DNA of 64,000 nt from Flavobacterium sp. MC2016-06 (GTDB lineage: Bacteria; Bacteroidota; Bacteroidia; Flavobacteriales; Flavobacteriaceae). The stretch spans positions 62,001 through 126,000 of the forward strand of contig NZ_WMID02000005.1 of assembly GCF_009711165.2 (NCBI RefSeq), written 5' to 3'. The notes below the pieces were generated by a model. It was not told where the DNA came from and did not search any database. It was given only the letters and a program-made list of their open reading frames with translations. This document shows, piece after piece, positions 1 to 7,876 of the stretch; position 1 is the stretch's first letter; the number at the start of each line of letters is the position of its first letter. The translations under genes and the position numbers were made by a program.

Positions 1-1
1 A

Positions 2-256
2 TTTGTTGGAGTTTTATATTTATGGATTTTCCCTGCGGATAAATATCCGGTTTGGCCGCATTTCTTGTTGATTTCATTTTACATTTTTGCGACCTTATTA
101 GTTTCTGCAGTTGTTATTTCATTAACAGATAAAAACCCTGAAACTAATTTTTCTGATGAAGCTGATATTCCTAAAACTAGTAATAGAGTGAAGTTGTTGT
201 TTGGGTTGTTGGGGTTGGTGATTTTGAGTTTGTATTTGGTTTTTAATGGGAATTAG
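2..256 (+). CDS. C-terminal end of a membrane transporter, probably sodium:solute symporter
   Basis: The frame is open to the left edge, so only the last 84 residues are visible. They hold a hydrophobic segment (about residues 19-40), a polar acidic loop with DKNPETNFSDEADIPK, and a final hydrophobic helix ending LYLVFNGN. A long last loop followed by one terminal helix and a short tail resembles the end of sodium:solute symporter (SSS) proteins of Bacteroidota, which carry sugars or organic acids through the inner membrane. That family call is inference from layout only; another multi-helix transporter is possible. An internal TTG at 65 is not the true start because the frame reads upstream without interruption. 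A hairpin with a T-run follows the stop. Confidence 0.5.
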   Translation, partial: FVGVLYLWIFPADKYPVWPHFLLISFYIFATLLVSAVVISLTDKNPETNFSDEADIPKTSNRVKLLFGLLGLVILSLYLVFNGN

Positions 257-281
257 AATTTCATTCTATATATTAACTAAT

Positions 282-312
282 AAAAATGCTTTTTTAAAGG
301 AAGCGTTTTTGT
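282..312 (+). terminator. Rho-independent-like terminator
   Basis: AAAAATGCTT (282-291) pairs with AAGCGTTTTT (301-310) with one G-T wobble and ends in a T-run, 25 bases after the transporter stop codon. It probably ends that transcript. The rest of the 257-428 gap shows nothing else I can name. Confidence 0.5.
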
Positions 313-428
313 GTTTGGTAAAGGAAATATTATTAAAAGATAATTCAACATTCTATTGGTTTGGAAAAATATTGCTAGGTTTGTCAATATTTTAAGAAAA
401 GGATTCAATAATAATTAAATTATTTTAA

Positions 429-1046
429 ATGAATGATCTATACGTTAAATTAGAGAATTATTTTAAGTTTGAAAAAAGTGATTCAATATTTGTCACAATA
501 GTTAAAACTGTAATAATGTTGATTAGTGGAGCTTTTTTTGGACTTTTTTTAAAAGAAATTAACTCGGCTCCATCTGTTACAAATTATTGGCATTTTGCTA
601 TATTTATTGTTGGATTATCGGTCTTTATTTATCTTGAATATAGGAGATTGACAAAAGAAAAAAACTTTCCAATATCAATTTTAAATCATTTAACAGCAAC
701 CGAAGATTTAAAAATATTAACTGAAAAGTATGAGCGTAAATGTAAAATTTATGAATATATAGATCTTTCTATTCAATCTTTAAATTCTAATACTTGTCCA
801 GTTGTGTTTGCTCTTCCAGAAAATTTATTATGTAATCAAGATTTGAATGTTGGTTTAAAAGAGGTTTTAAATGATTTAGTTGAAAGACCAAATTTTTTTT
901 TAGATATAGATAGAACTAAATTTACAATTGGAGTTTTTATTAATAATGTTGAATCTGAAATACCTGTATATTTTCCAGATACAAAGGAAAAGCTTATTGT
1001 TTTAGAGACGATTTATTTATGCGTGATAATTTACCTGAAACTTTAA
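429..1046 (+). CDS. Hypothetical membrane protein, probably truncated by a frameshift
   Basis: I do not recognise the family. The 205-residue product has a charged amphipathic start, two hydrophobic helices (about residues 24-42 and 55-70) and then a long soluble part of mixed helix and strand character. The last residues (CVIIYLKL) look unlike the rest. From 1019 another frame continues with a coding-like stretch (RDNLPETLKNIAAGEFSEF), and a third frame continues from about 1093. The gene therefore probably runs to 1389 in ancestral form, with two frame breaks near 1017 and 1093. It lies in a group of unrecognised small membrane proteins of very low GC content, unlike the PUL genes further right. 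Confidence 0.5.
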   Translation: MNDLYVKLENYFKFEKSDSIFVTIVKTVIMLISGAFFGLFLKEINSAPSVTNYWHFAIFIVGLSVFIYLEYRRLTKEKNFPISILNHLTATEDLKILTEKYERKCKIYEYIDLSIQSLNSNTCPVVFALPENLLCNQDLNVGLKEVLNDLVERPNFFLDIDRTKFTIGVFINNVESEIPVYFPDTKEKLIVLETIYLCVIIYLKL

Positions 1047-1095
1047 AAAATATCGCAGCTGGTGAATTCTCGGAATTTCAAATTCAAACTGCTTT

Positions 1096-1389
1096 TTGGA
1101 ATCATTAAATTTTGAAAAATTTATTTGCAAACAACTAGATATAAATAATAATATTTACTCTATAATTTGTTCTCCAATTCCAAACGTTTGTGAGAGTTGC
1201 CCTCCTGAGGGAGTTATTTTTAGTATCTATGAAGGTAGACAAAATTGTCCAAAAGATATAGATAATATTTTACTGATTTTTGGTAGAATTCTTTCAAATT
1301 GGATGGCTAAATATAATGAATGTATTATTGTTGGAAGAAATCATAAGCAAGATGAAAAAACCGTCCCAGAGATAGTAATCAAACTTTAG
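1096..1389 (+). CDS. Hypothetical protein fragment, probable C-terminal part of the preceding broken gene
   Basis: This 97-codon frame has no ATG start; the first usable start is a TTG at 1096. It encodes a soluble stretch with four cysteines (Cys in KFICKQL, SIICSP, VCESCPP) and a hydrophobic patch (DNILLIFGRILSNWM). A stop at 1063 closes the frame upstream, but a coding-like 29-codon stretch in another frame (1019-1108) bridges it to the preceding gene. The simplest reading is one degenerate gene with two single-base frame changes. A small independent gene is possible but its start would be poor. Confidence 0.35.
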   Translation: MESLNFEKFICKQLDINNNIYSIICSPIPNVCESCPPEGVIFSIYEGRQNCPKDIDNILLIFGRILSNWMAKYNECIIVGRNHKQDEKTVPEIVIKL

Positions 1390-1430
1390 ATAAAAATAAA
1401 ATTATTTGTATCATCCATAAAAAAAACTTT

Positions 1431-2162
1431 ATGAAAAAAACAATTTTAGCACTAATCATTTTTACAATAATTCTATTAGTTCTTTTCTTTTGGCAAGAAA
1501 CTCAAAACTTGAGTTTAGATAGAAAAATTGATGATGAAAAATTAGCTAATTTTTTTACTTCTTTTGGAGGAATTATTGTTTTGATTTCCTTGTATTACTT
1601 ATATAAGCAATTTATAGAAATGAAATCAGGATACTTACCTGACTTATATCTAAGTTCTGTAAAATTTAAAGTTGATATCAAGCCAGGTATGGAATTTATT
1701 GATGACAAGCCAATTTTGAAAATTTCTCAAATGGAAGACAACAAAAGTTTAGATATTAACGCTTATTTTCAATTGCATAATATTGGATTAGGTGCTTGTA
1801 AAAATATATCAATTGATTGGATTTATGATCTAGACAGTGTAAAAGAAATTTTTCAAAATAAGTTTCAGCATTTTCCAATATTTATAGCAGAGAGTCAACA
1901 TTTAGATTTTTTACAAGCAAATGGAAAAATTCAAATAGATATTCCTGAATTTTATTTTTTTTGCTGTGCACCAGAATTTAATATTAACCCTACAAATCAT
2001 CAGGAATTTGCTGAAAAATTAATGAGAGGGATTCCACTAAAACCAAAGCTTGAGTGTGAGATTAAATATTATAATATACAAAATGAATTATATACAAAGA
2101 AGTTTAATGTTGAAATTATGCCAATCGAAGATATACTAAAAATAAAATTTTTGGCTGCATAA
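1431..2162 (+). CDS. Hypothetical two-helix membrane protein
   Basis: I do not recognise this 243-residue product. It starts with a hydrophobic helix (residues 4-21), a short charged loop (QETQNLSLDRKIDDEK), a second helix (about 46-60) and then a large soluble domain rich in beta strands with phrases such as YFQLHNIGLGACKNISIDW. The layout is that of small anchored proteins with one beta-sandwich-like soluble domain. ATG 1431 follows an A-rich stretch without a Shine-Dalgarno sequence, normal in this phylum. It converges with the XRE regulator gene, 37 bases away. Very low GC content compared with the PUL suggests an accessory insertion. Confidence 0.55.
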   Translation: MKKTILALIIFTIILLVLFFWQETQNLSLDRKIDDEKLANFFTSFGGIIVLISLYYLYKQFIEMKSGYLPDLYLSSVKFKVDIKPGMEFIDDKPILKISQMEDNKSLDINAYFQLHNIGLGACKNISIDWIYDLDSVKEIFQNKFQHFPIFIAESQHLDFLQANGKIQIDIPEFYFFCCAPEFNINPTNHQEFAEKLMRGIPLKPKLECEIKYYNIQNELYTKKFNVEIMPIEDILKIKFLAA

Positions 2163-2199
2163 TATTATTTGTTCTACGTCATTTAAGTAAAATTTCTAA

Positions 2200-2409
2200 T
2201 TACTTCCCAGTCGAAATCAACAACTCCCGAATATCAACCTTCAAAAATTTAGAAATTTCATAAAGTGTTTCAATAGAAGGTTGATATTCATTGGTACACC
2301 AACGGGAAACAGTCGATACAGTTTTACCTAAATGTTTGGCTAATTCCTTATTACTTCTATTGTTTTCAACTAAAGCAACCTTTATTCTATTTAACTTAAG
2401 TTTCGACAT
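2200..2409 (-). CDS. XRE-family helix-turn-helix regulator
   Basis: This 69-residue protein is little more than one Cro/C1-type DNA-binding domain. Residues 7-62 contain the five-helix pattern, with NKELAKHLGKTVSTVSRW as helices 2-3 and PSIETLYEISKFLKVDIREL as helices 4-5. It has no extra effector domain. It is transcribed divergently from a SymE-like toxin gene, with 163 bases between the two starts, so it may control that gene, itself, or both. Stand-alone XRE proteins of this size are often autoregulators in toxin-antitoxin or phage-defence modules. The DNA-binding call is firm; its target is inference. Confidence 0.85.
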   Translation of the reverse strand: MSKLKLNRIKVALVENNRSNKELAKHLGKTVSTVSRWCTNEYQPSIETLYEISKFLKVDIRELLISTGK

Positions 2410-2543
2410 AATGTTGATTTATTGCTTTTTTATGCAAATATGATGTATTTTAAATATAATAAAAAGTATAACATTGTTATTCAAAAGTGCTATAAAATTA
2501 TAATTTAATTTAATTTTTTTATTATTTGTAGTAAAAATATTAC

Positions 2544-2551
2544 TATATTTG
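2544..2551 (+). promoter_or_regulatory. -7 promoter box of the symE-like gene
   Basis: TATATTTG matches the Bacteroidota -7 consensus TAnnTTTG and lies 21 bases before the ATG at 2573. A TTTG at 2525-2528 lies upstream but with a spacer shorter than usual (15 bases), so only the -7 box is called. Confidence 0.5.
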
Positions 2552-2572
2552 TTTAGATGAAATAAAAATAAA

Positions 2573-2785
2573 ATGAAACAATTAAAGCAAAGACGATTAA
2601 AAATTCAACCAAAGCATATTGCAAGATCATATAATCGTTATGTTGTATTTCCCGAAATTCGCCTTTGTGGTAAATGGCTTCAAGATATTGGCTTTAATCA
2701 AGGAAATTTCGTAACAATCGAACATCAGGAAAATAAAATCATTATTACAGCCAATAATGAAATTAAAACAAAATCAAGTATATAA
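2573..2785 (+). CDS. SymE-family toxin-like protein
   Basis: The 70-residue product carries the SymE signature: a basic N-terminus (KQLKQRRLKIQPKH) and then a compact AbrB-like fold with FPEIRLCGKWLQDIGF (about residues 26-42), GNFVTIEHQENKIIIT and a short tail. SymE of E. coli is an SOS-induced toxin controlled by the antisense RNA SymR; Bacteroidota carry many short homologues of unknown activity. Here the gene is divergent from a single-domain XRE regulator and is followed directly by a complex hairpin. No antisense RNA gene could be identified by eye. Membership of the family is fairly clear, toxicity is inference. Confidence 0.75.
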   Translation: MKQLKQRRLKIQPKHIARSYNRYVVFPEIRLCGKWLQDIGFNQGNFVTIEHQENKIIITANNEIKTKSSI

Positions 2786-2892
2786 AACATAGCCCAAGGT
2801 TTCAACCTTGGGAAACGAATCCAGATAACACATTGTGATAATGCATTGAGATAATATATTGCGTTCCCAAGGTTAAAACCTCGGGCTATGTT
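2786..2892. repeat. Compound hairpin with three tandem 13-bp units
   Basis: Two outer arms (about 2786-2816 and 2861-2892) are inverted copies of each other, and each also folds on itself (CCCAAGG-loop-CCTTGGG at 2793-2812, CCCAAGG-loop-CCTCGGG at 2866-2885). Between them lie three head-to-tail 13-mers: AGATAACACATTG, TGATAATGCATTG and AGATAATATATTG (2823-2861). Confidence 0.8.
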
Positions 2893-2899
2893 CTGAAAT

Positions 2900-2938
2900 A
2901 AAAAACACATAGTTTCTTATTGAAGCTATGTGTTTTTT
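2900..2938. terminator. Bidirectional terminator between symE-like gene and exporter gene
   Basis: AAAAAACACATAG (2900-2912) and CTATGTGTTTTTT (2926-2938) form a perfect 13-bp stem with A and T runs at the outer ends. It lies between two convergent genes and can serve both. Confidence 0.75.
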
Positions 2939-2998
2939 ATTAAAATGAAATGCCTTTTGTAGACAATCCAAATCCTATGTTTCTATGTGTTTAAAAAA

Positions 2999-4207
2999 TT
3001 AGATAGCTTTTTTCTTCTCCAAATTTGGTAAAAAAGTAGTTATAATTCCAATCAAAGGAAGAAATGCACAAATTTTAAAAACATATTCTATACTCGTTGC
3101 ATCGGCAATTTTTCCTAAAATAGCAGAACCTAAACCGCCCATTCCAAAGGCAAATCCGAAGAAAAGACCAGCGACTAGACCCACTTTTCCAGGCATTAAT
3201 TCTGTAGCATAAACTAAAATGGCTGAGAATGCAGAAGAGAGAATTAACCCAATAATTACAGATAAAATTCCAACCCAAAATAGTGGCACATAAGGTAATA
3301 ACATTGTAAAAGGCGCAACTCCAAGAATAGAAACCCAGATAACATATTTTCTGCCAACGCGATCGCCAATTGGTCCGCCAATTAATGTTCCTGCAGCAAC
3401 GGCGCCCGAGAATAAAAATAAATAGACTTGTGACTGCTGAATCGAGATGTGGAATTTATCAATCAAAAAGAAAGTATAATAACTCGTAATACTCGCCATA
3501 TAGAAGTATTTAGAGAAAATAAGAACCAATAAAATAGCCAATGAAAAATTGACTCTTTTTTTAGATAAATGATGCGTTTCGATTTGGTGCGTTGCTTTAT
3601 TTGCATTTCTTAAAGAAAGATGCGCTGTGTACCAAAGTCCAATTTTGTATAAAGCCAGAATTCCAATCAAAGCAATAAAACAAAAGCAAGCAATATAAGA
3701 CTGTCCGTTTGGAATAACGATAAAAGCCGCCAATAAAGGTCCGATAGCGCTTCCTGCGTTCCCGCCCAATTGAAAGATAGACTGTGCCAATCCTTTTTTT
3801 CCGCCCGAAGCCAAATGTGCTACTCTAGAAGATTCTGGGTGAAAAATAGACGACCCAATCCCTATTAAACTTACAGATAATAATAGATATTCAAAACTAG
3901 AAGCAATCGAAACAAAAAAGAGTCCAATCATGGTAAAACACATTCCGATGATTAGAGAATAGGGTCTTGAATTTTTGTCCGTATACATTCCCACAAAAGG
4001 CTGTAAAATAGAGGCAACGATTTGATAGGTAAAAGTGATAATTCCGATTTGAGAAAAACTTAAACTAAAAGTTTGTTTTAACAGCGGATAAATTGACGGA
4101 ACTACAGCTTGTAATAAATCATTGATTAAATGAGAAAAACTAATAATGAATAGTATAGAATAAGTGGTTTTTTTGATTATTTCTGGATGTGCTTTAACGG
4201 TTTCCAT
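2999..4207 (-). CDS. fsr: MFS exporter, fosmidomycin-resistance (Fsr) type
   Basis: The 402-residue protein has about twelve membrane helices and the length of E. coli Fsr. The family is recognisable from SHLINDLLQAVVPSIYPLLK in helix 1, the loop GMYTDKNSRPYSL, GSSIFHPESSRVAH in helix 4-5, FQLGGNAGSAIGPLLAAF in helix 5, and GPIGDRVGRKYVIW as the second MFS loop motif. Fsr-type proteins export fosmidomycin-like compounds across the inner membrane; the natural substrate is unknown. The gene is divergent from a cupin-AraC regulator with 99 bases between starts, a common exporter-regulator arrangement. It is outside the pectin locus and nothing ties it to sugar uptake. Confidence 0.85.
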   Translation of the reverse strand: METVKAHPEIIKKTTYSILFIISFSHLINDLLQAVVPSIYPLLKQTFSLSFSQIGIITFTYQIVASILQPFVGMYTDKNSRPYSLIIGMCFTMIGLFFVSIASSFEYLLLSVSLIGIGSSIFHPESSRVAHLASGGKKGLAQSIFQLGGNAGSAIGPLLAAFIVIPNGQSYIACFCFIALIGILALYKIGLWYTAHLSLRNANKATHQIETHHLSKKRVNFSLAILLVLIFSKYFYMASITSYYTFFLIDKFHISIQQSQVYLFLFSGAVAAGTLIGGPIGDRVGRKYVIWVSILGVAPFTMLLPYVPLFWVGILSVIIGLILSSAFSAILVYATELMPGKVGLVAGLFFGFAFGMGGLGSAILGKIADATSIEYVFKICAFLPLIGIITTFLPNLEKKKAI

Positions 4208-4294
4208 GTGATATTTTTGATTTTAAATTAGATTAAAAATAACAGCTGTATTATTTTTTACAAAGGTTAAAAGAAATAATTATGTCTTAATTGC

Positions 4295-4302
4295 TATATT
4301 TG
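4295..4302 (+). promoter_or_regulatory. -7 promoter box just before the araC-like start
   Basis: TATATTTG is a perfect TAnnTTTG box and ends only 4 bases before the ATG at 4307. Transcription would begin at or very near the start codon, suggesting a leaderless or almost leaderless mRNA. Confidence 0.45.
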
Positions 4303-4306
4303 GACA

Positions 4307-5125
4307 ATGAATAACCAAATTCGGACATATCGATTAGCGCAAGATTACGGATATCAAGTAGATTCGTCTATACCTGTTATTGGGTATACAGAAATGGTAA
4401 ACAACGAAATGTGTATCTCACATTCGCATCCTAGAGGACAGCTTATTTATGCCACGCGCGGCGTAATGAATGTTGTGGTGGGGAATCAAATTTGGGTTGT
4501 CAATCCGCTGCAAGGCTTGTGGCTTCCGGGCGGTGTAGAGCATGAAGTTACTTTTCAGAAAGACGTTAATTATTACAGCGTTTTTATTGATCCGTCAGCA
4601 ACTGGTGGATTGCCAATGAATAGTTTTTCTTTTGATATTCCGATCTTTTTGAAACAATTGGTTTTTAAAATTATTTCTTTTGGAACTGAAGGAAATTTAA
4701 CACCGTCACAACAAAGAATTAGTGATGTGTTTTTAGATGAATTGGCTTTAATAGAACCAAGCGCTACATTTTTGCCTACAACCAATCACGAAAGATTACA
4801 AAAAGTTGTCGATCTTCTGCTGAATGATGTAGCCAGTAAAAATACGATCGAGTATTATGCTGAGATTTCTTTTATGAGCACCAGAACTTTATCCCGCTTA
4901 TTTATTAAAGAACTCGGAATGAATTTCAGCGACTGGCGAACTCGATTAAAATTATTAGAAGCCATAAAACGTTTGGGCGAAAAACAATCCATAAAAGAAA
5001 TCGCTTTCAATTTAGGATATGAAAACACCAGCGCTTTTATTTTTATGTTCAAAAAACATTTAGGCAAAACACCTTCCAATTATATTTTAGAAGATCCAAA
5101 TGAGGCTGAAAAGTTAACGGCTTAA
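4307..5125 (+). CDS. AraC-family regulator with N-terminal cupin domain
   Basis: The 272-residue protein has an AraC_binding cupin (about residues 35-95, with the metal/ligand-type motif HSHPRGQLIYATRGVM and GLWLPGGVEHEV) and a C-terminal pair of helix-turn-helix motifs (about 165-262; SFMSTRTLSRLF and IKEIAFNLGYENTSAFIFMFKKHLGKTPSNY). This class of regulator, related to those beside MFS exporters in many bacteria, binds a small ligand in the cupin and activates or represses the divergent exporter gene. Here that partner is the Fsr-like gene. It is not the hybrid two-component or SusR type that usually controls a PUL, although it does sit next to one. Confidence 0.9.
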   Translation: MNNQIRTYRLAQDYGYQVDSSIPVIGYTEMVNNEMCISHSHPRGQLIYATRGVMNVVVGNQIWVVNPLQGLWLPGGVEHEVTFQKDVNYYSVFIDPSATGGLPMNSFSFDIPIFLKQLVFKIISFGTEGNLTPSQQRISDVFLDELALIEPSATFLPTTNHERLQKVVDLLLNDVASKNTIEYYAEISFMSTRTLSRLFIKELGMNFSDWRTRLKLLEAIKRLGEKQSIKEIAFNLGYENTSAFIFMFKKHLGKTPSNYILEDPNEAEKLTA

Positions 5126-5280
5126 ACCGTTGCATTATTTTATTTTGATACTTGTGGAGTAATTATTTCAACACATAGAAACATAGAATTTTATTTAAAA
5201 AAGAGTCTTAGAAAAGAAACTCATTTCTTTCACATAAGAAGCTATGTCAATTTGATTAAGTTAAGGATTATTTAAAAAAG

Positions 5281-5348
5281 TTTCACGCAGATTTTAGCAG
5301 AAAAAGAATAAAAAAATCTGCCAAATCTGCAGAATCTGCGTGAAAAAA
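5281..5348. repeat. Inverted repeat, CTGCGTGA family
   Basis: Arms at about 5281-5301 (TTTCACGCAGATTTTAGCAGA) and 5318-5348 (degenerate, with an extra TCTGC unit) are inverted. It belongs to the same family as 14541-14610 and 46101-46147. It is the main structure in the 5126-5491 gap; the rest of the gap is AT-rich with no gene seen. Confidence 0.75.
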
Positions 5349-5491
5349 TATACCTACTCAAATTTTCTCTTAAATAATATGCTTATTATAAAATTACGAT
5401 TCCTTAAATCGTTTTTTTTGGCACTAAAAAAATAAAGACCAATAATTTTTATCCTAAAAAATTATCAATGATTCGTTTTTTTATTAAATAT

Positions 5492-5537
5492 ACAGGATAG
5501 TACAGGGTATCAAATGTAAAAATAACGCTTATTTTAG
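5492..5537 (+). promoter_or_regulatory. Candidate activator site plus -7 box for the first PUL gene
   Basis: Two 10-bp direct units, ACAGGATAGT and ACAGGGTATC (5492-5511), are followed 18 bases later by TATTTTAG (5530-5537), one mismatch from TAnnTTTG. The same units with the same spacing occur before susC (28310). A start near 5544 would leave a leader of only about 11 bases before ATG 5555. Confidence 0.6.
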
Positions 5538-5554
5538 TGCCAAATATATCGTTT

Positions 5555-7741
5555 ATGCAAAGCCGACTTTCAATTGTTAAGAATTTACTTGTTTTTGTTG
5601 CTTTATTTTCGTTTTCTTTCTTGTCAGCACAAGAAAAACCTAAAGAAGCAACATGGATTTGGTATCCTGGAGATTTTGAAGTTTGGTTGAGCAATAAAAT
5701 GCAAGTAAGACGTACAGAACGCGAAGCCGTATTTCCACCGCTTTGGCAATATTATAGTCCTTATGCCTTGGTAACTTTTCAAACAGAAGTAGATATTCCA
5801 AATCCAGACGAGGTTAAAATCTATTCGGAAGGACCTTTTCAATTACTTTTAGATGGAGTTCAAGTTTACGGACAGCCAAAATCAATAAAAATTCCCGCAG
5901 GAAAACATAAAATTTCCTTTAAAGTTTATAATCAAGAAGTGCTGCCAGCTATTTATATTGATGGTCAATATGTTAAATCTGATGCGTCTTGGAAAGTTAC
6001 CAATGAAGATAAACTTTGGATTGATGAAGCTGGAAAAGCACAACAATCTGGTACACCATGGATGCCAGTTGGTTCTTGGAATTTTAATTCACCAGAGAAT
6101 AAACCTTCTGGTTTTAAACTATCAACCAAACCTTTAAGTGCAAAAAAAATAGAAAAAATAGGAGCTGGTGAGTTGGTAGATTTTGGTAAAGAAACTTTTG
6201 GTTATATTAAAATTCACGGATTAAAAGGAAAAGGCAAAGTAGCACTTTATTATGGAGAATCTCGTGAAGAAGCGCTGGATTCTGCCAAATGTGAAACATT
6301 AGATCATTTATCTTTTGATGGAAATCAACCTGAAACCTATACACACAATGCATCCAAAGCATTCCGTTATGTTCAAGTACAAGCAGATGCATCGGTAAAA
6401 TACGATTCTATTTCAATGCTTTATGAATATTTGCCATTAGACTATCGTGGTGCATTTAAATCTTCAGATCAACAATTGAATCAAATTTGGGATGTGGCGG
6501 CGTATACTATGCATTTAACGTCTCGCGAATTTTTTATAGATGGAATAAAACGCGATCGTTGGGTTTGGTCTGGTGATGCTTATCAAAGTTATTTAATGAA
6601 TTATTATTTGTTTTTTGATTCGGCTTCTGTAGAACGAACGCTGTTGGCGCTTCGCGGAAAAGATCCTGTTACGGCTCATGTTAATATCATTATGGATTAT
6701 TCGCTGTATTGGTTTGTAGGTGTTTACGATTACTATTTACACACAGGCGACACGAAATTTATAAAAACTTTTTATCCACGAATGAAATCACTGATGGAAT
6801 TCTGCTTAAAAAGAAGAAACACAAACGGATTCCTAGAACCATTAGAAGGCGATTGGGTTTTTATTGATTGGGCAAACGGATTACCAAAAACGGGTGAAGT
6901 TAGTTTTGAGCAAATGCTTTTAGCGAGAAGTTTAGAAGCTATGGCAGTTAGTGCCGAAATAGCGGGTGAAAAGGAAGACCAAAAACAATATCAAAATTTA
7001 GCCAGTGATTTAAAAACAAAATTATTTGATGTGTTTTGGGATAAAAAAGAAAACGTCATGAAGCACCAGCGTATAGATGGTAAAGTGCAAGACATTGTAA
7101 CCAGATACGCTAATATGTTCGGTATTTTCTTCAATTATTTTAATGAAGAACAAAAACAAAGTATAAAAAATAAAGTGTTGCTCAATAAGAATATTCTTCA
7201 AATTACAACGCCGTACATGCGTTTTTATGAGTTGGAAGCATTGTGTGCTATGGGCGAACAAAATTATGTTTTGAAAGAAATGAAAGACTACTGGGGCGGC
7301 ATGTTAAACGAAGGAGCAACTTCTTTCTGGGAAGAATACAACCCAAATAAAAAAGGTGCAGCGCATTTAGAAATGTATGGACGTCCTTATGGAAAAAGTC
7401 TTTGCCATGCTTGGGGTTCCAGTCCAATTTATTTATTAGGAAAATATTATTTAGGAGTAAAACCAACCGCACCTGGATATTCAGAATACGAAATCAAACC
7501 AAATTTAGGTGGATTGCAATGGATGGAAGGAAAAGTGCCAACGCCAAATGGTGAAGTAGCATTATACTGCAGTACCAAAGAAATCAAAGTAAAAGCAGCA
7601 GAAGGCGAAGGAAAATTGATCATTAATAGCCAGACTAAACCAAAAACAAATTCTGGAACAATTACAGAATTAGCAAAAAATAAATACCAATTAATCGTTG
7701 AACCGAATGTTGAGTATAAAGTGAGTTATAAAGCAATTTAG
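5555..7741 (+). CDS. Alpha-L-rhamnosidase, GH78 family
   Basis: A signal peptide (LLVFVALFSFSFLSAQ) sends this 728-residue enzyme to the periplasm or surface. Beta-sandwich domains occupy roughly residues 25-300 and the (alpha/alpha)6 catalytic barrel follows. The GH78 signature is IDGIKRDRWVWSGD, with Asp329, Asp334 and Asp341 at the positions of the conserved acidic residues; Asp334 stands where many homologues have Glu. A C-terminal beta-sandwich ends the protein. GH78 enzymes release terminal alpha-L-rhamnose from pectic chains. ATG 5555 is preferred over an upstream GTG at 5537, which lies in the putative promoter box. It is the first gene of the long + strand run, behind a site shared with susC. 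Confidence 0.88.
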   Translation: MQSRLSIVKNLLVFVALFSFSFLSAQEKPKEATWIWYPGDFEVWLSNKMQVRRTEREAVFPPLWQYYSPYALVTFQTEVDIPNPDEVKIYSEGPFQLLLDGVQVYGQPKSIKIPAGKHKISFKVYNQEVLPAIYIDGQYVKSDASWKVTNEDKLWIDEAGKAQQSGTPWMPVGSWNFNSPENKPSGFKLSTKPLSAKKIEKIGAGELVDFGKETFGYIKIHGLKGKGKVALYYGESREEALDSAKCETLDHLSFDGNQPETYTHNASKAFRYVQVQADASVKYDSISMLYEYLPLDYRGAFKSSDQQLNQIWDVAAYTMHLTSREFFIDGIKRDRWVWSGDAYQSYLMNYYLFFDSASVERTLLALRGKDPVTAHVNIIMDYSLYWFVGVYDYYLHTGDTKFIKTFYPRMKSLMEFCLKRRNTNGFLEPLEGDWVFIDWANGLPKTGEVSFEQMLLARSLEAMAVSAEIAGEKEDQKQYQNLASDLKTKLFDVFWDKKENVMKHQRIDGKVQDIVTRYANMFGIFFNYFNEEQKQSIKNKVLLNKNILQITTPYMRFYELEALCAMGEQNYVLKEMKDYWGGMLNEGATSFWEEYNPNKKGAAHLEMYGRPYGKSLCHAWGSSPIYLLGKYYLGVKPTAPGYSEYEIKPNLGGLQWMEGKVPTPNGEVALYCSTKEIKVKAAEGEGKLIINSQTKPKTNSGTITELAKNKYQLIVEPNVEYKVSYKAI

Positions 7742-7748
7742 TGTATAT

Positions 7749-7842
7749 TTTTGTCATGAGAGGAAAGAAGCAAGCACATTTGCAAAATCAAGCTTTGTGT
7801 AATTATTAGCGTGATTGCTTCGTTCCTCACAAAGACAAGATT
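7749..7842. repeat. Diverged copy of the TTGTCATTTCGAGGAACGAGA palindrome family
   Basis: Left arm TTGTCATGAGAGGAAAGAAG and right arm CGAAGCAATCAC (read inverted, continuing GAGGAACGAAGC) match imperfectly. It fills the whole spacer between the rhamnosidase and the next gene. Confidence 0.6.
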
Positions 7843-7876
7843 ACCAATGTTTAATAGCTCAACAAAATTTAAATCA

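Noticed and set aside
2725..2910. 61-codon minus-strand frame over the symE hairpin
   Set aside because: It overlaps the end of the SymE-like gene and the compound hairpin and terminator; no coding character.
4307..5125. AraC-type gene as the PUL regulator
   Set aside because: It is a small cupin-AraC protein paired divergently with an exporter gene; its own promoter lacks the direct repeat found before the PUL operons.
20..5125. Prophage or integrated element at the left end
   Set aside because: The XRE and SymE genes and low GC content are suggestive, but there is no integrase, structural gene, tRNA or attachment-site repeat.
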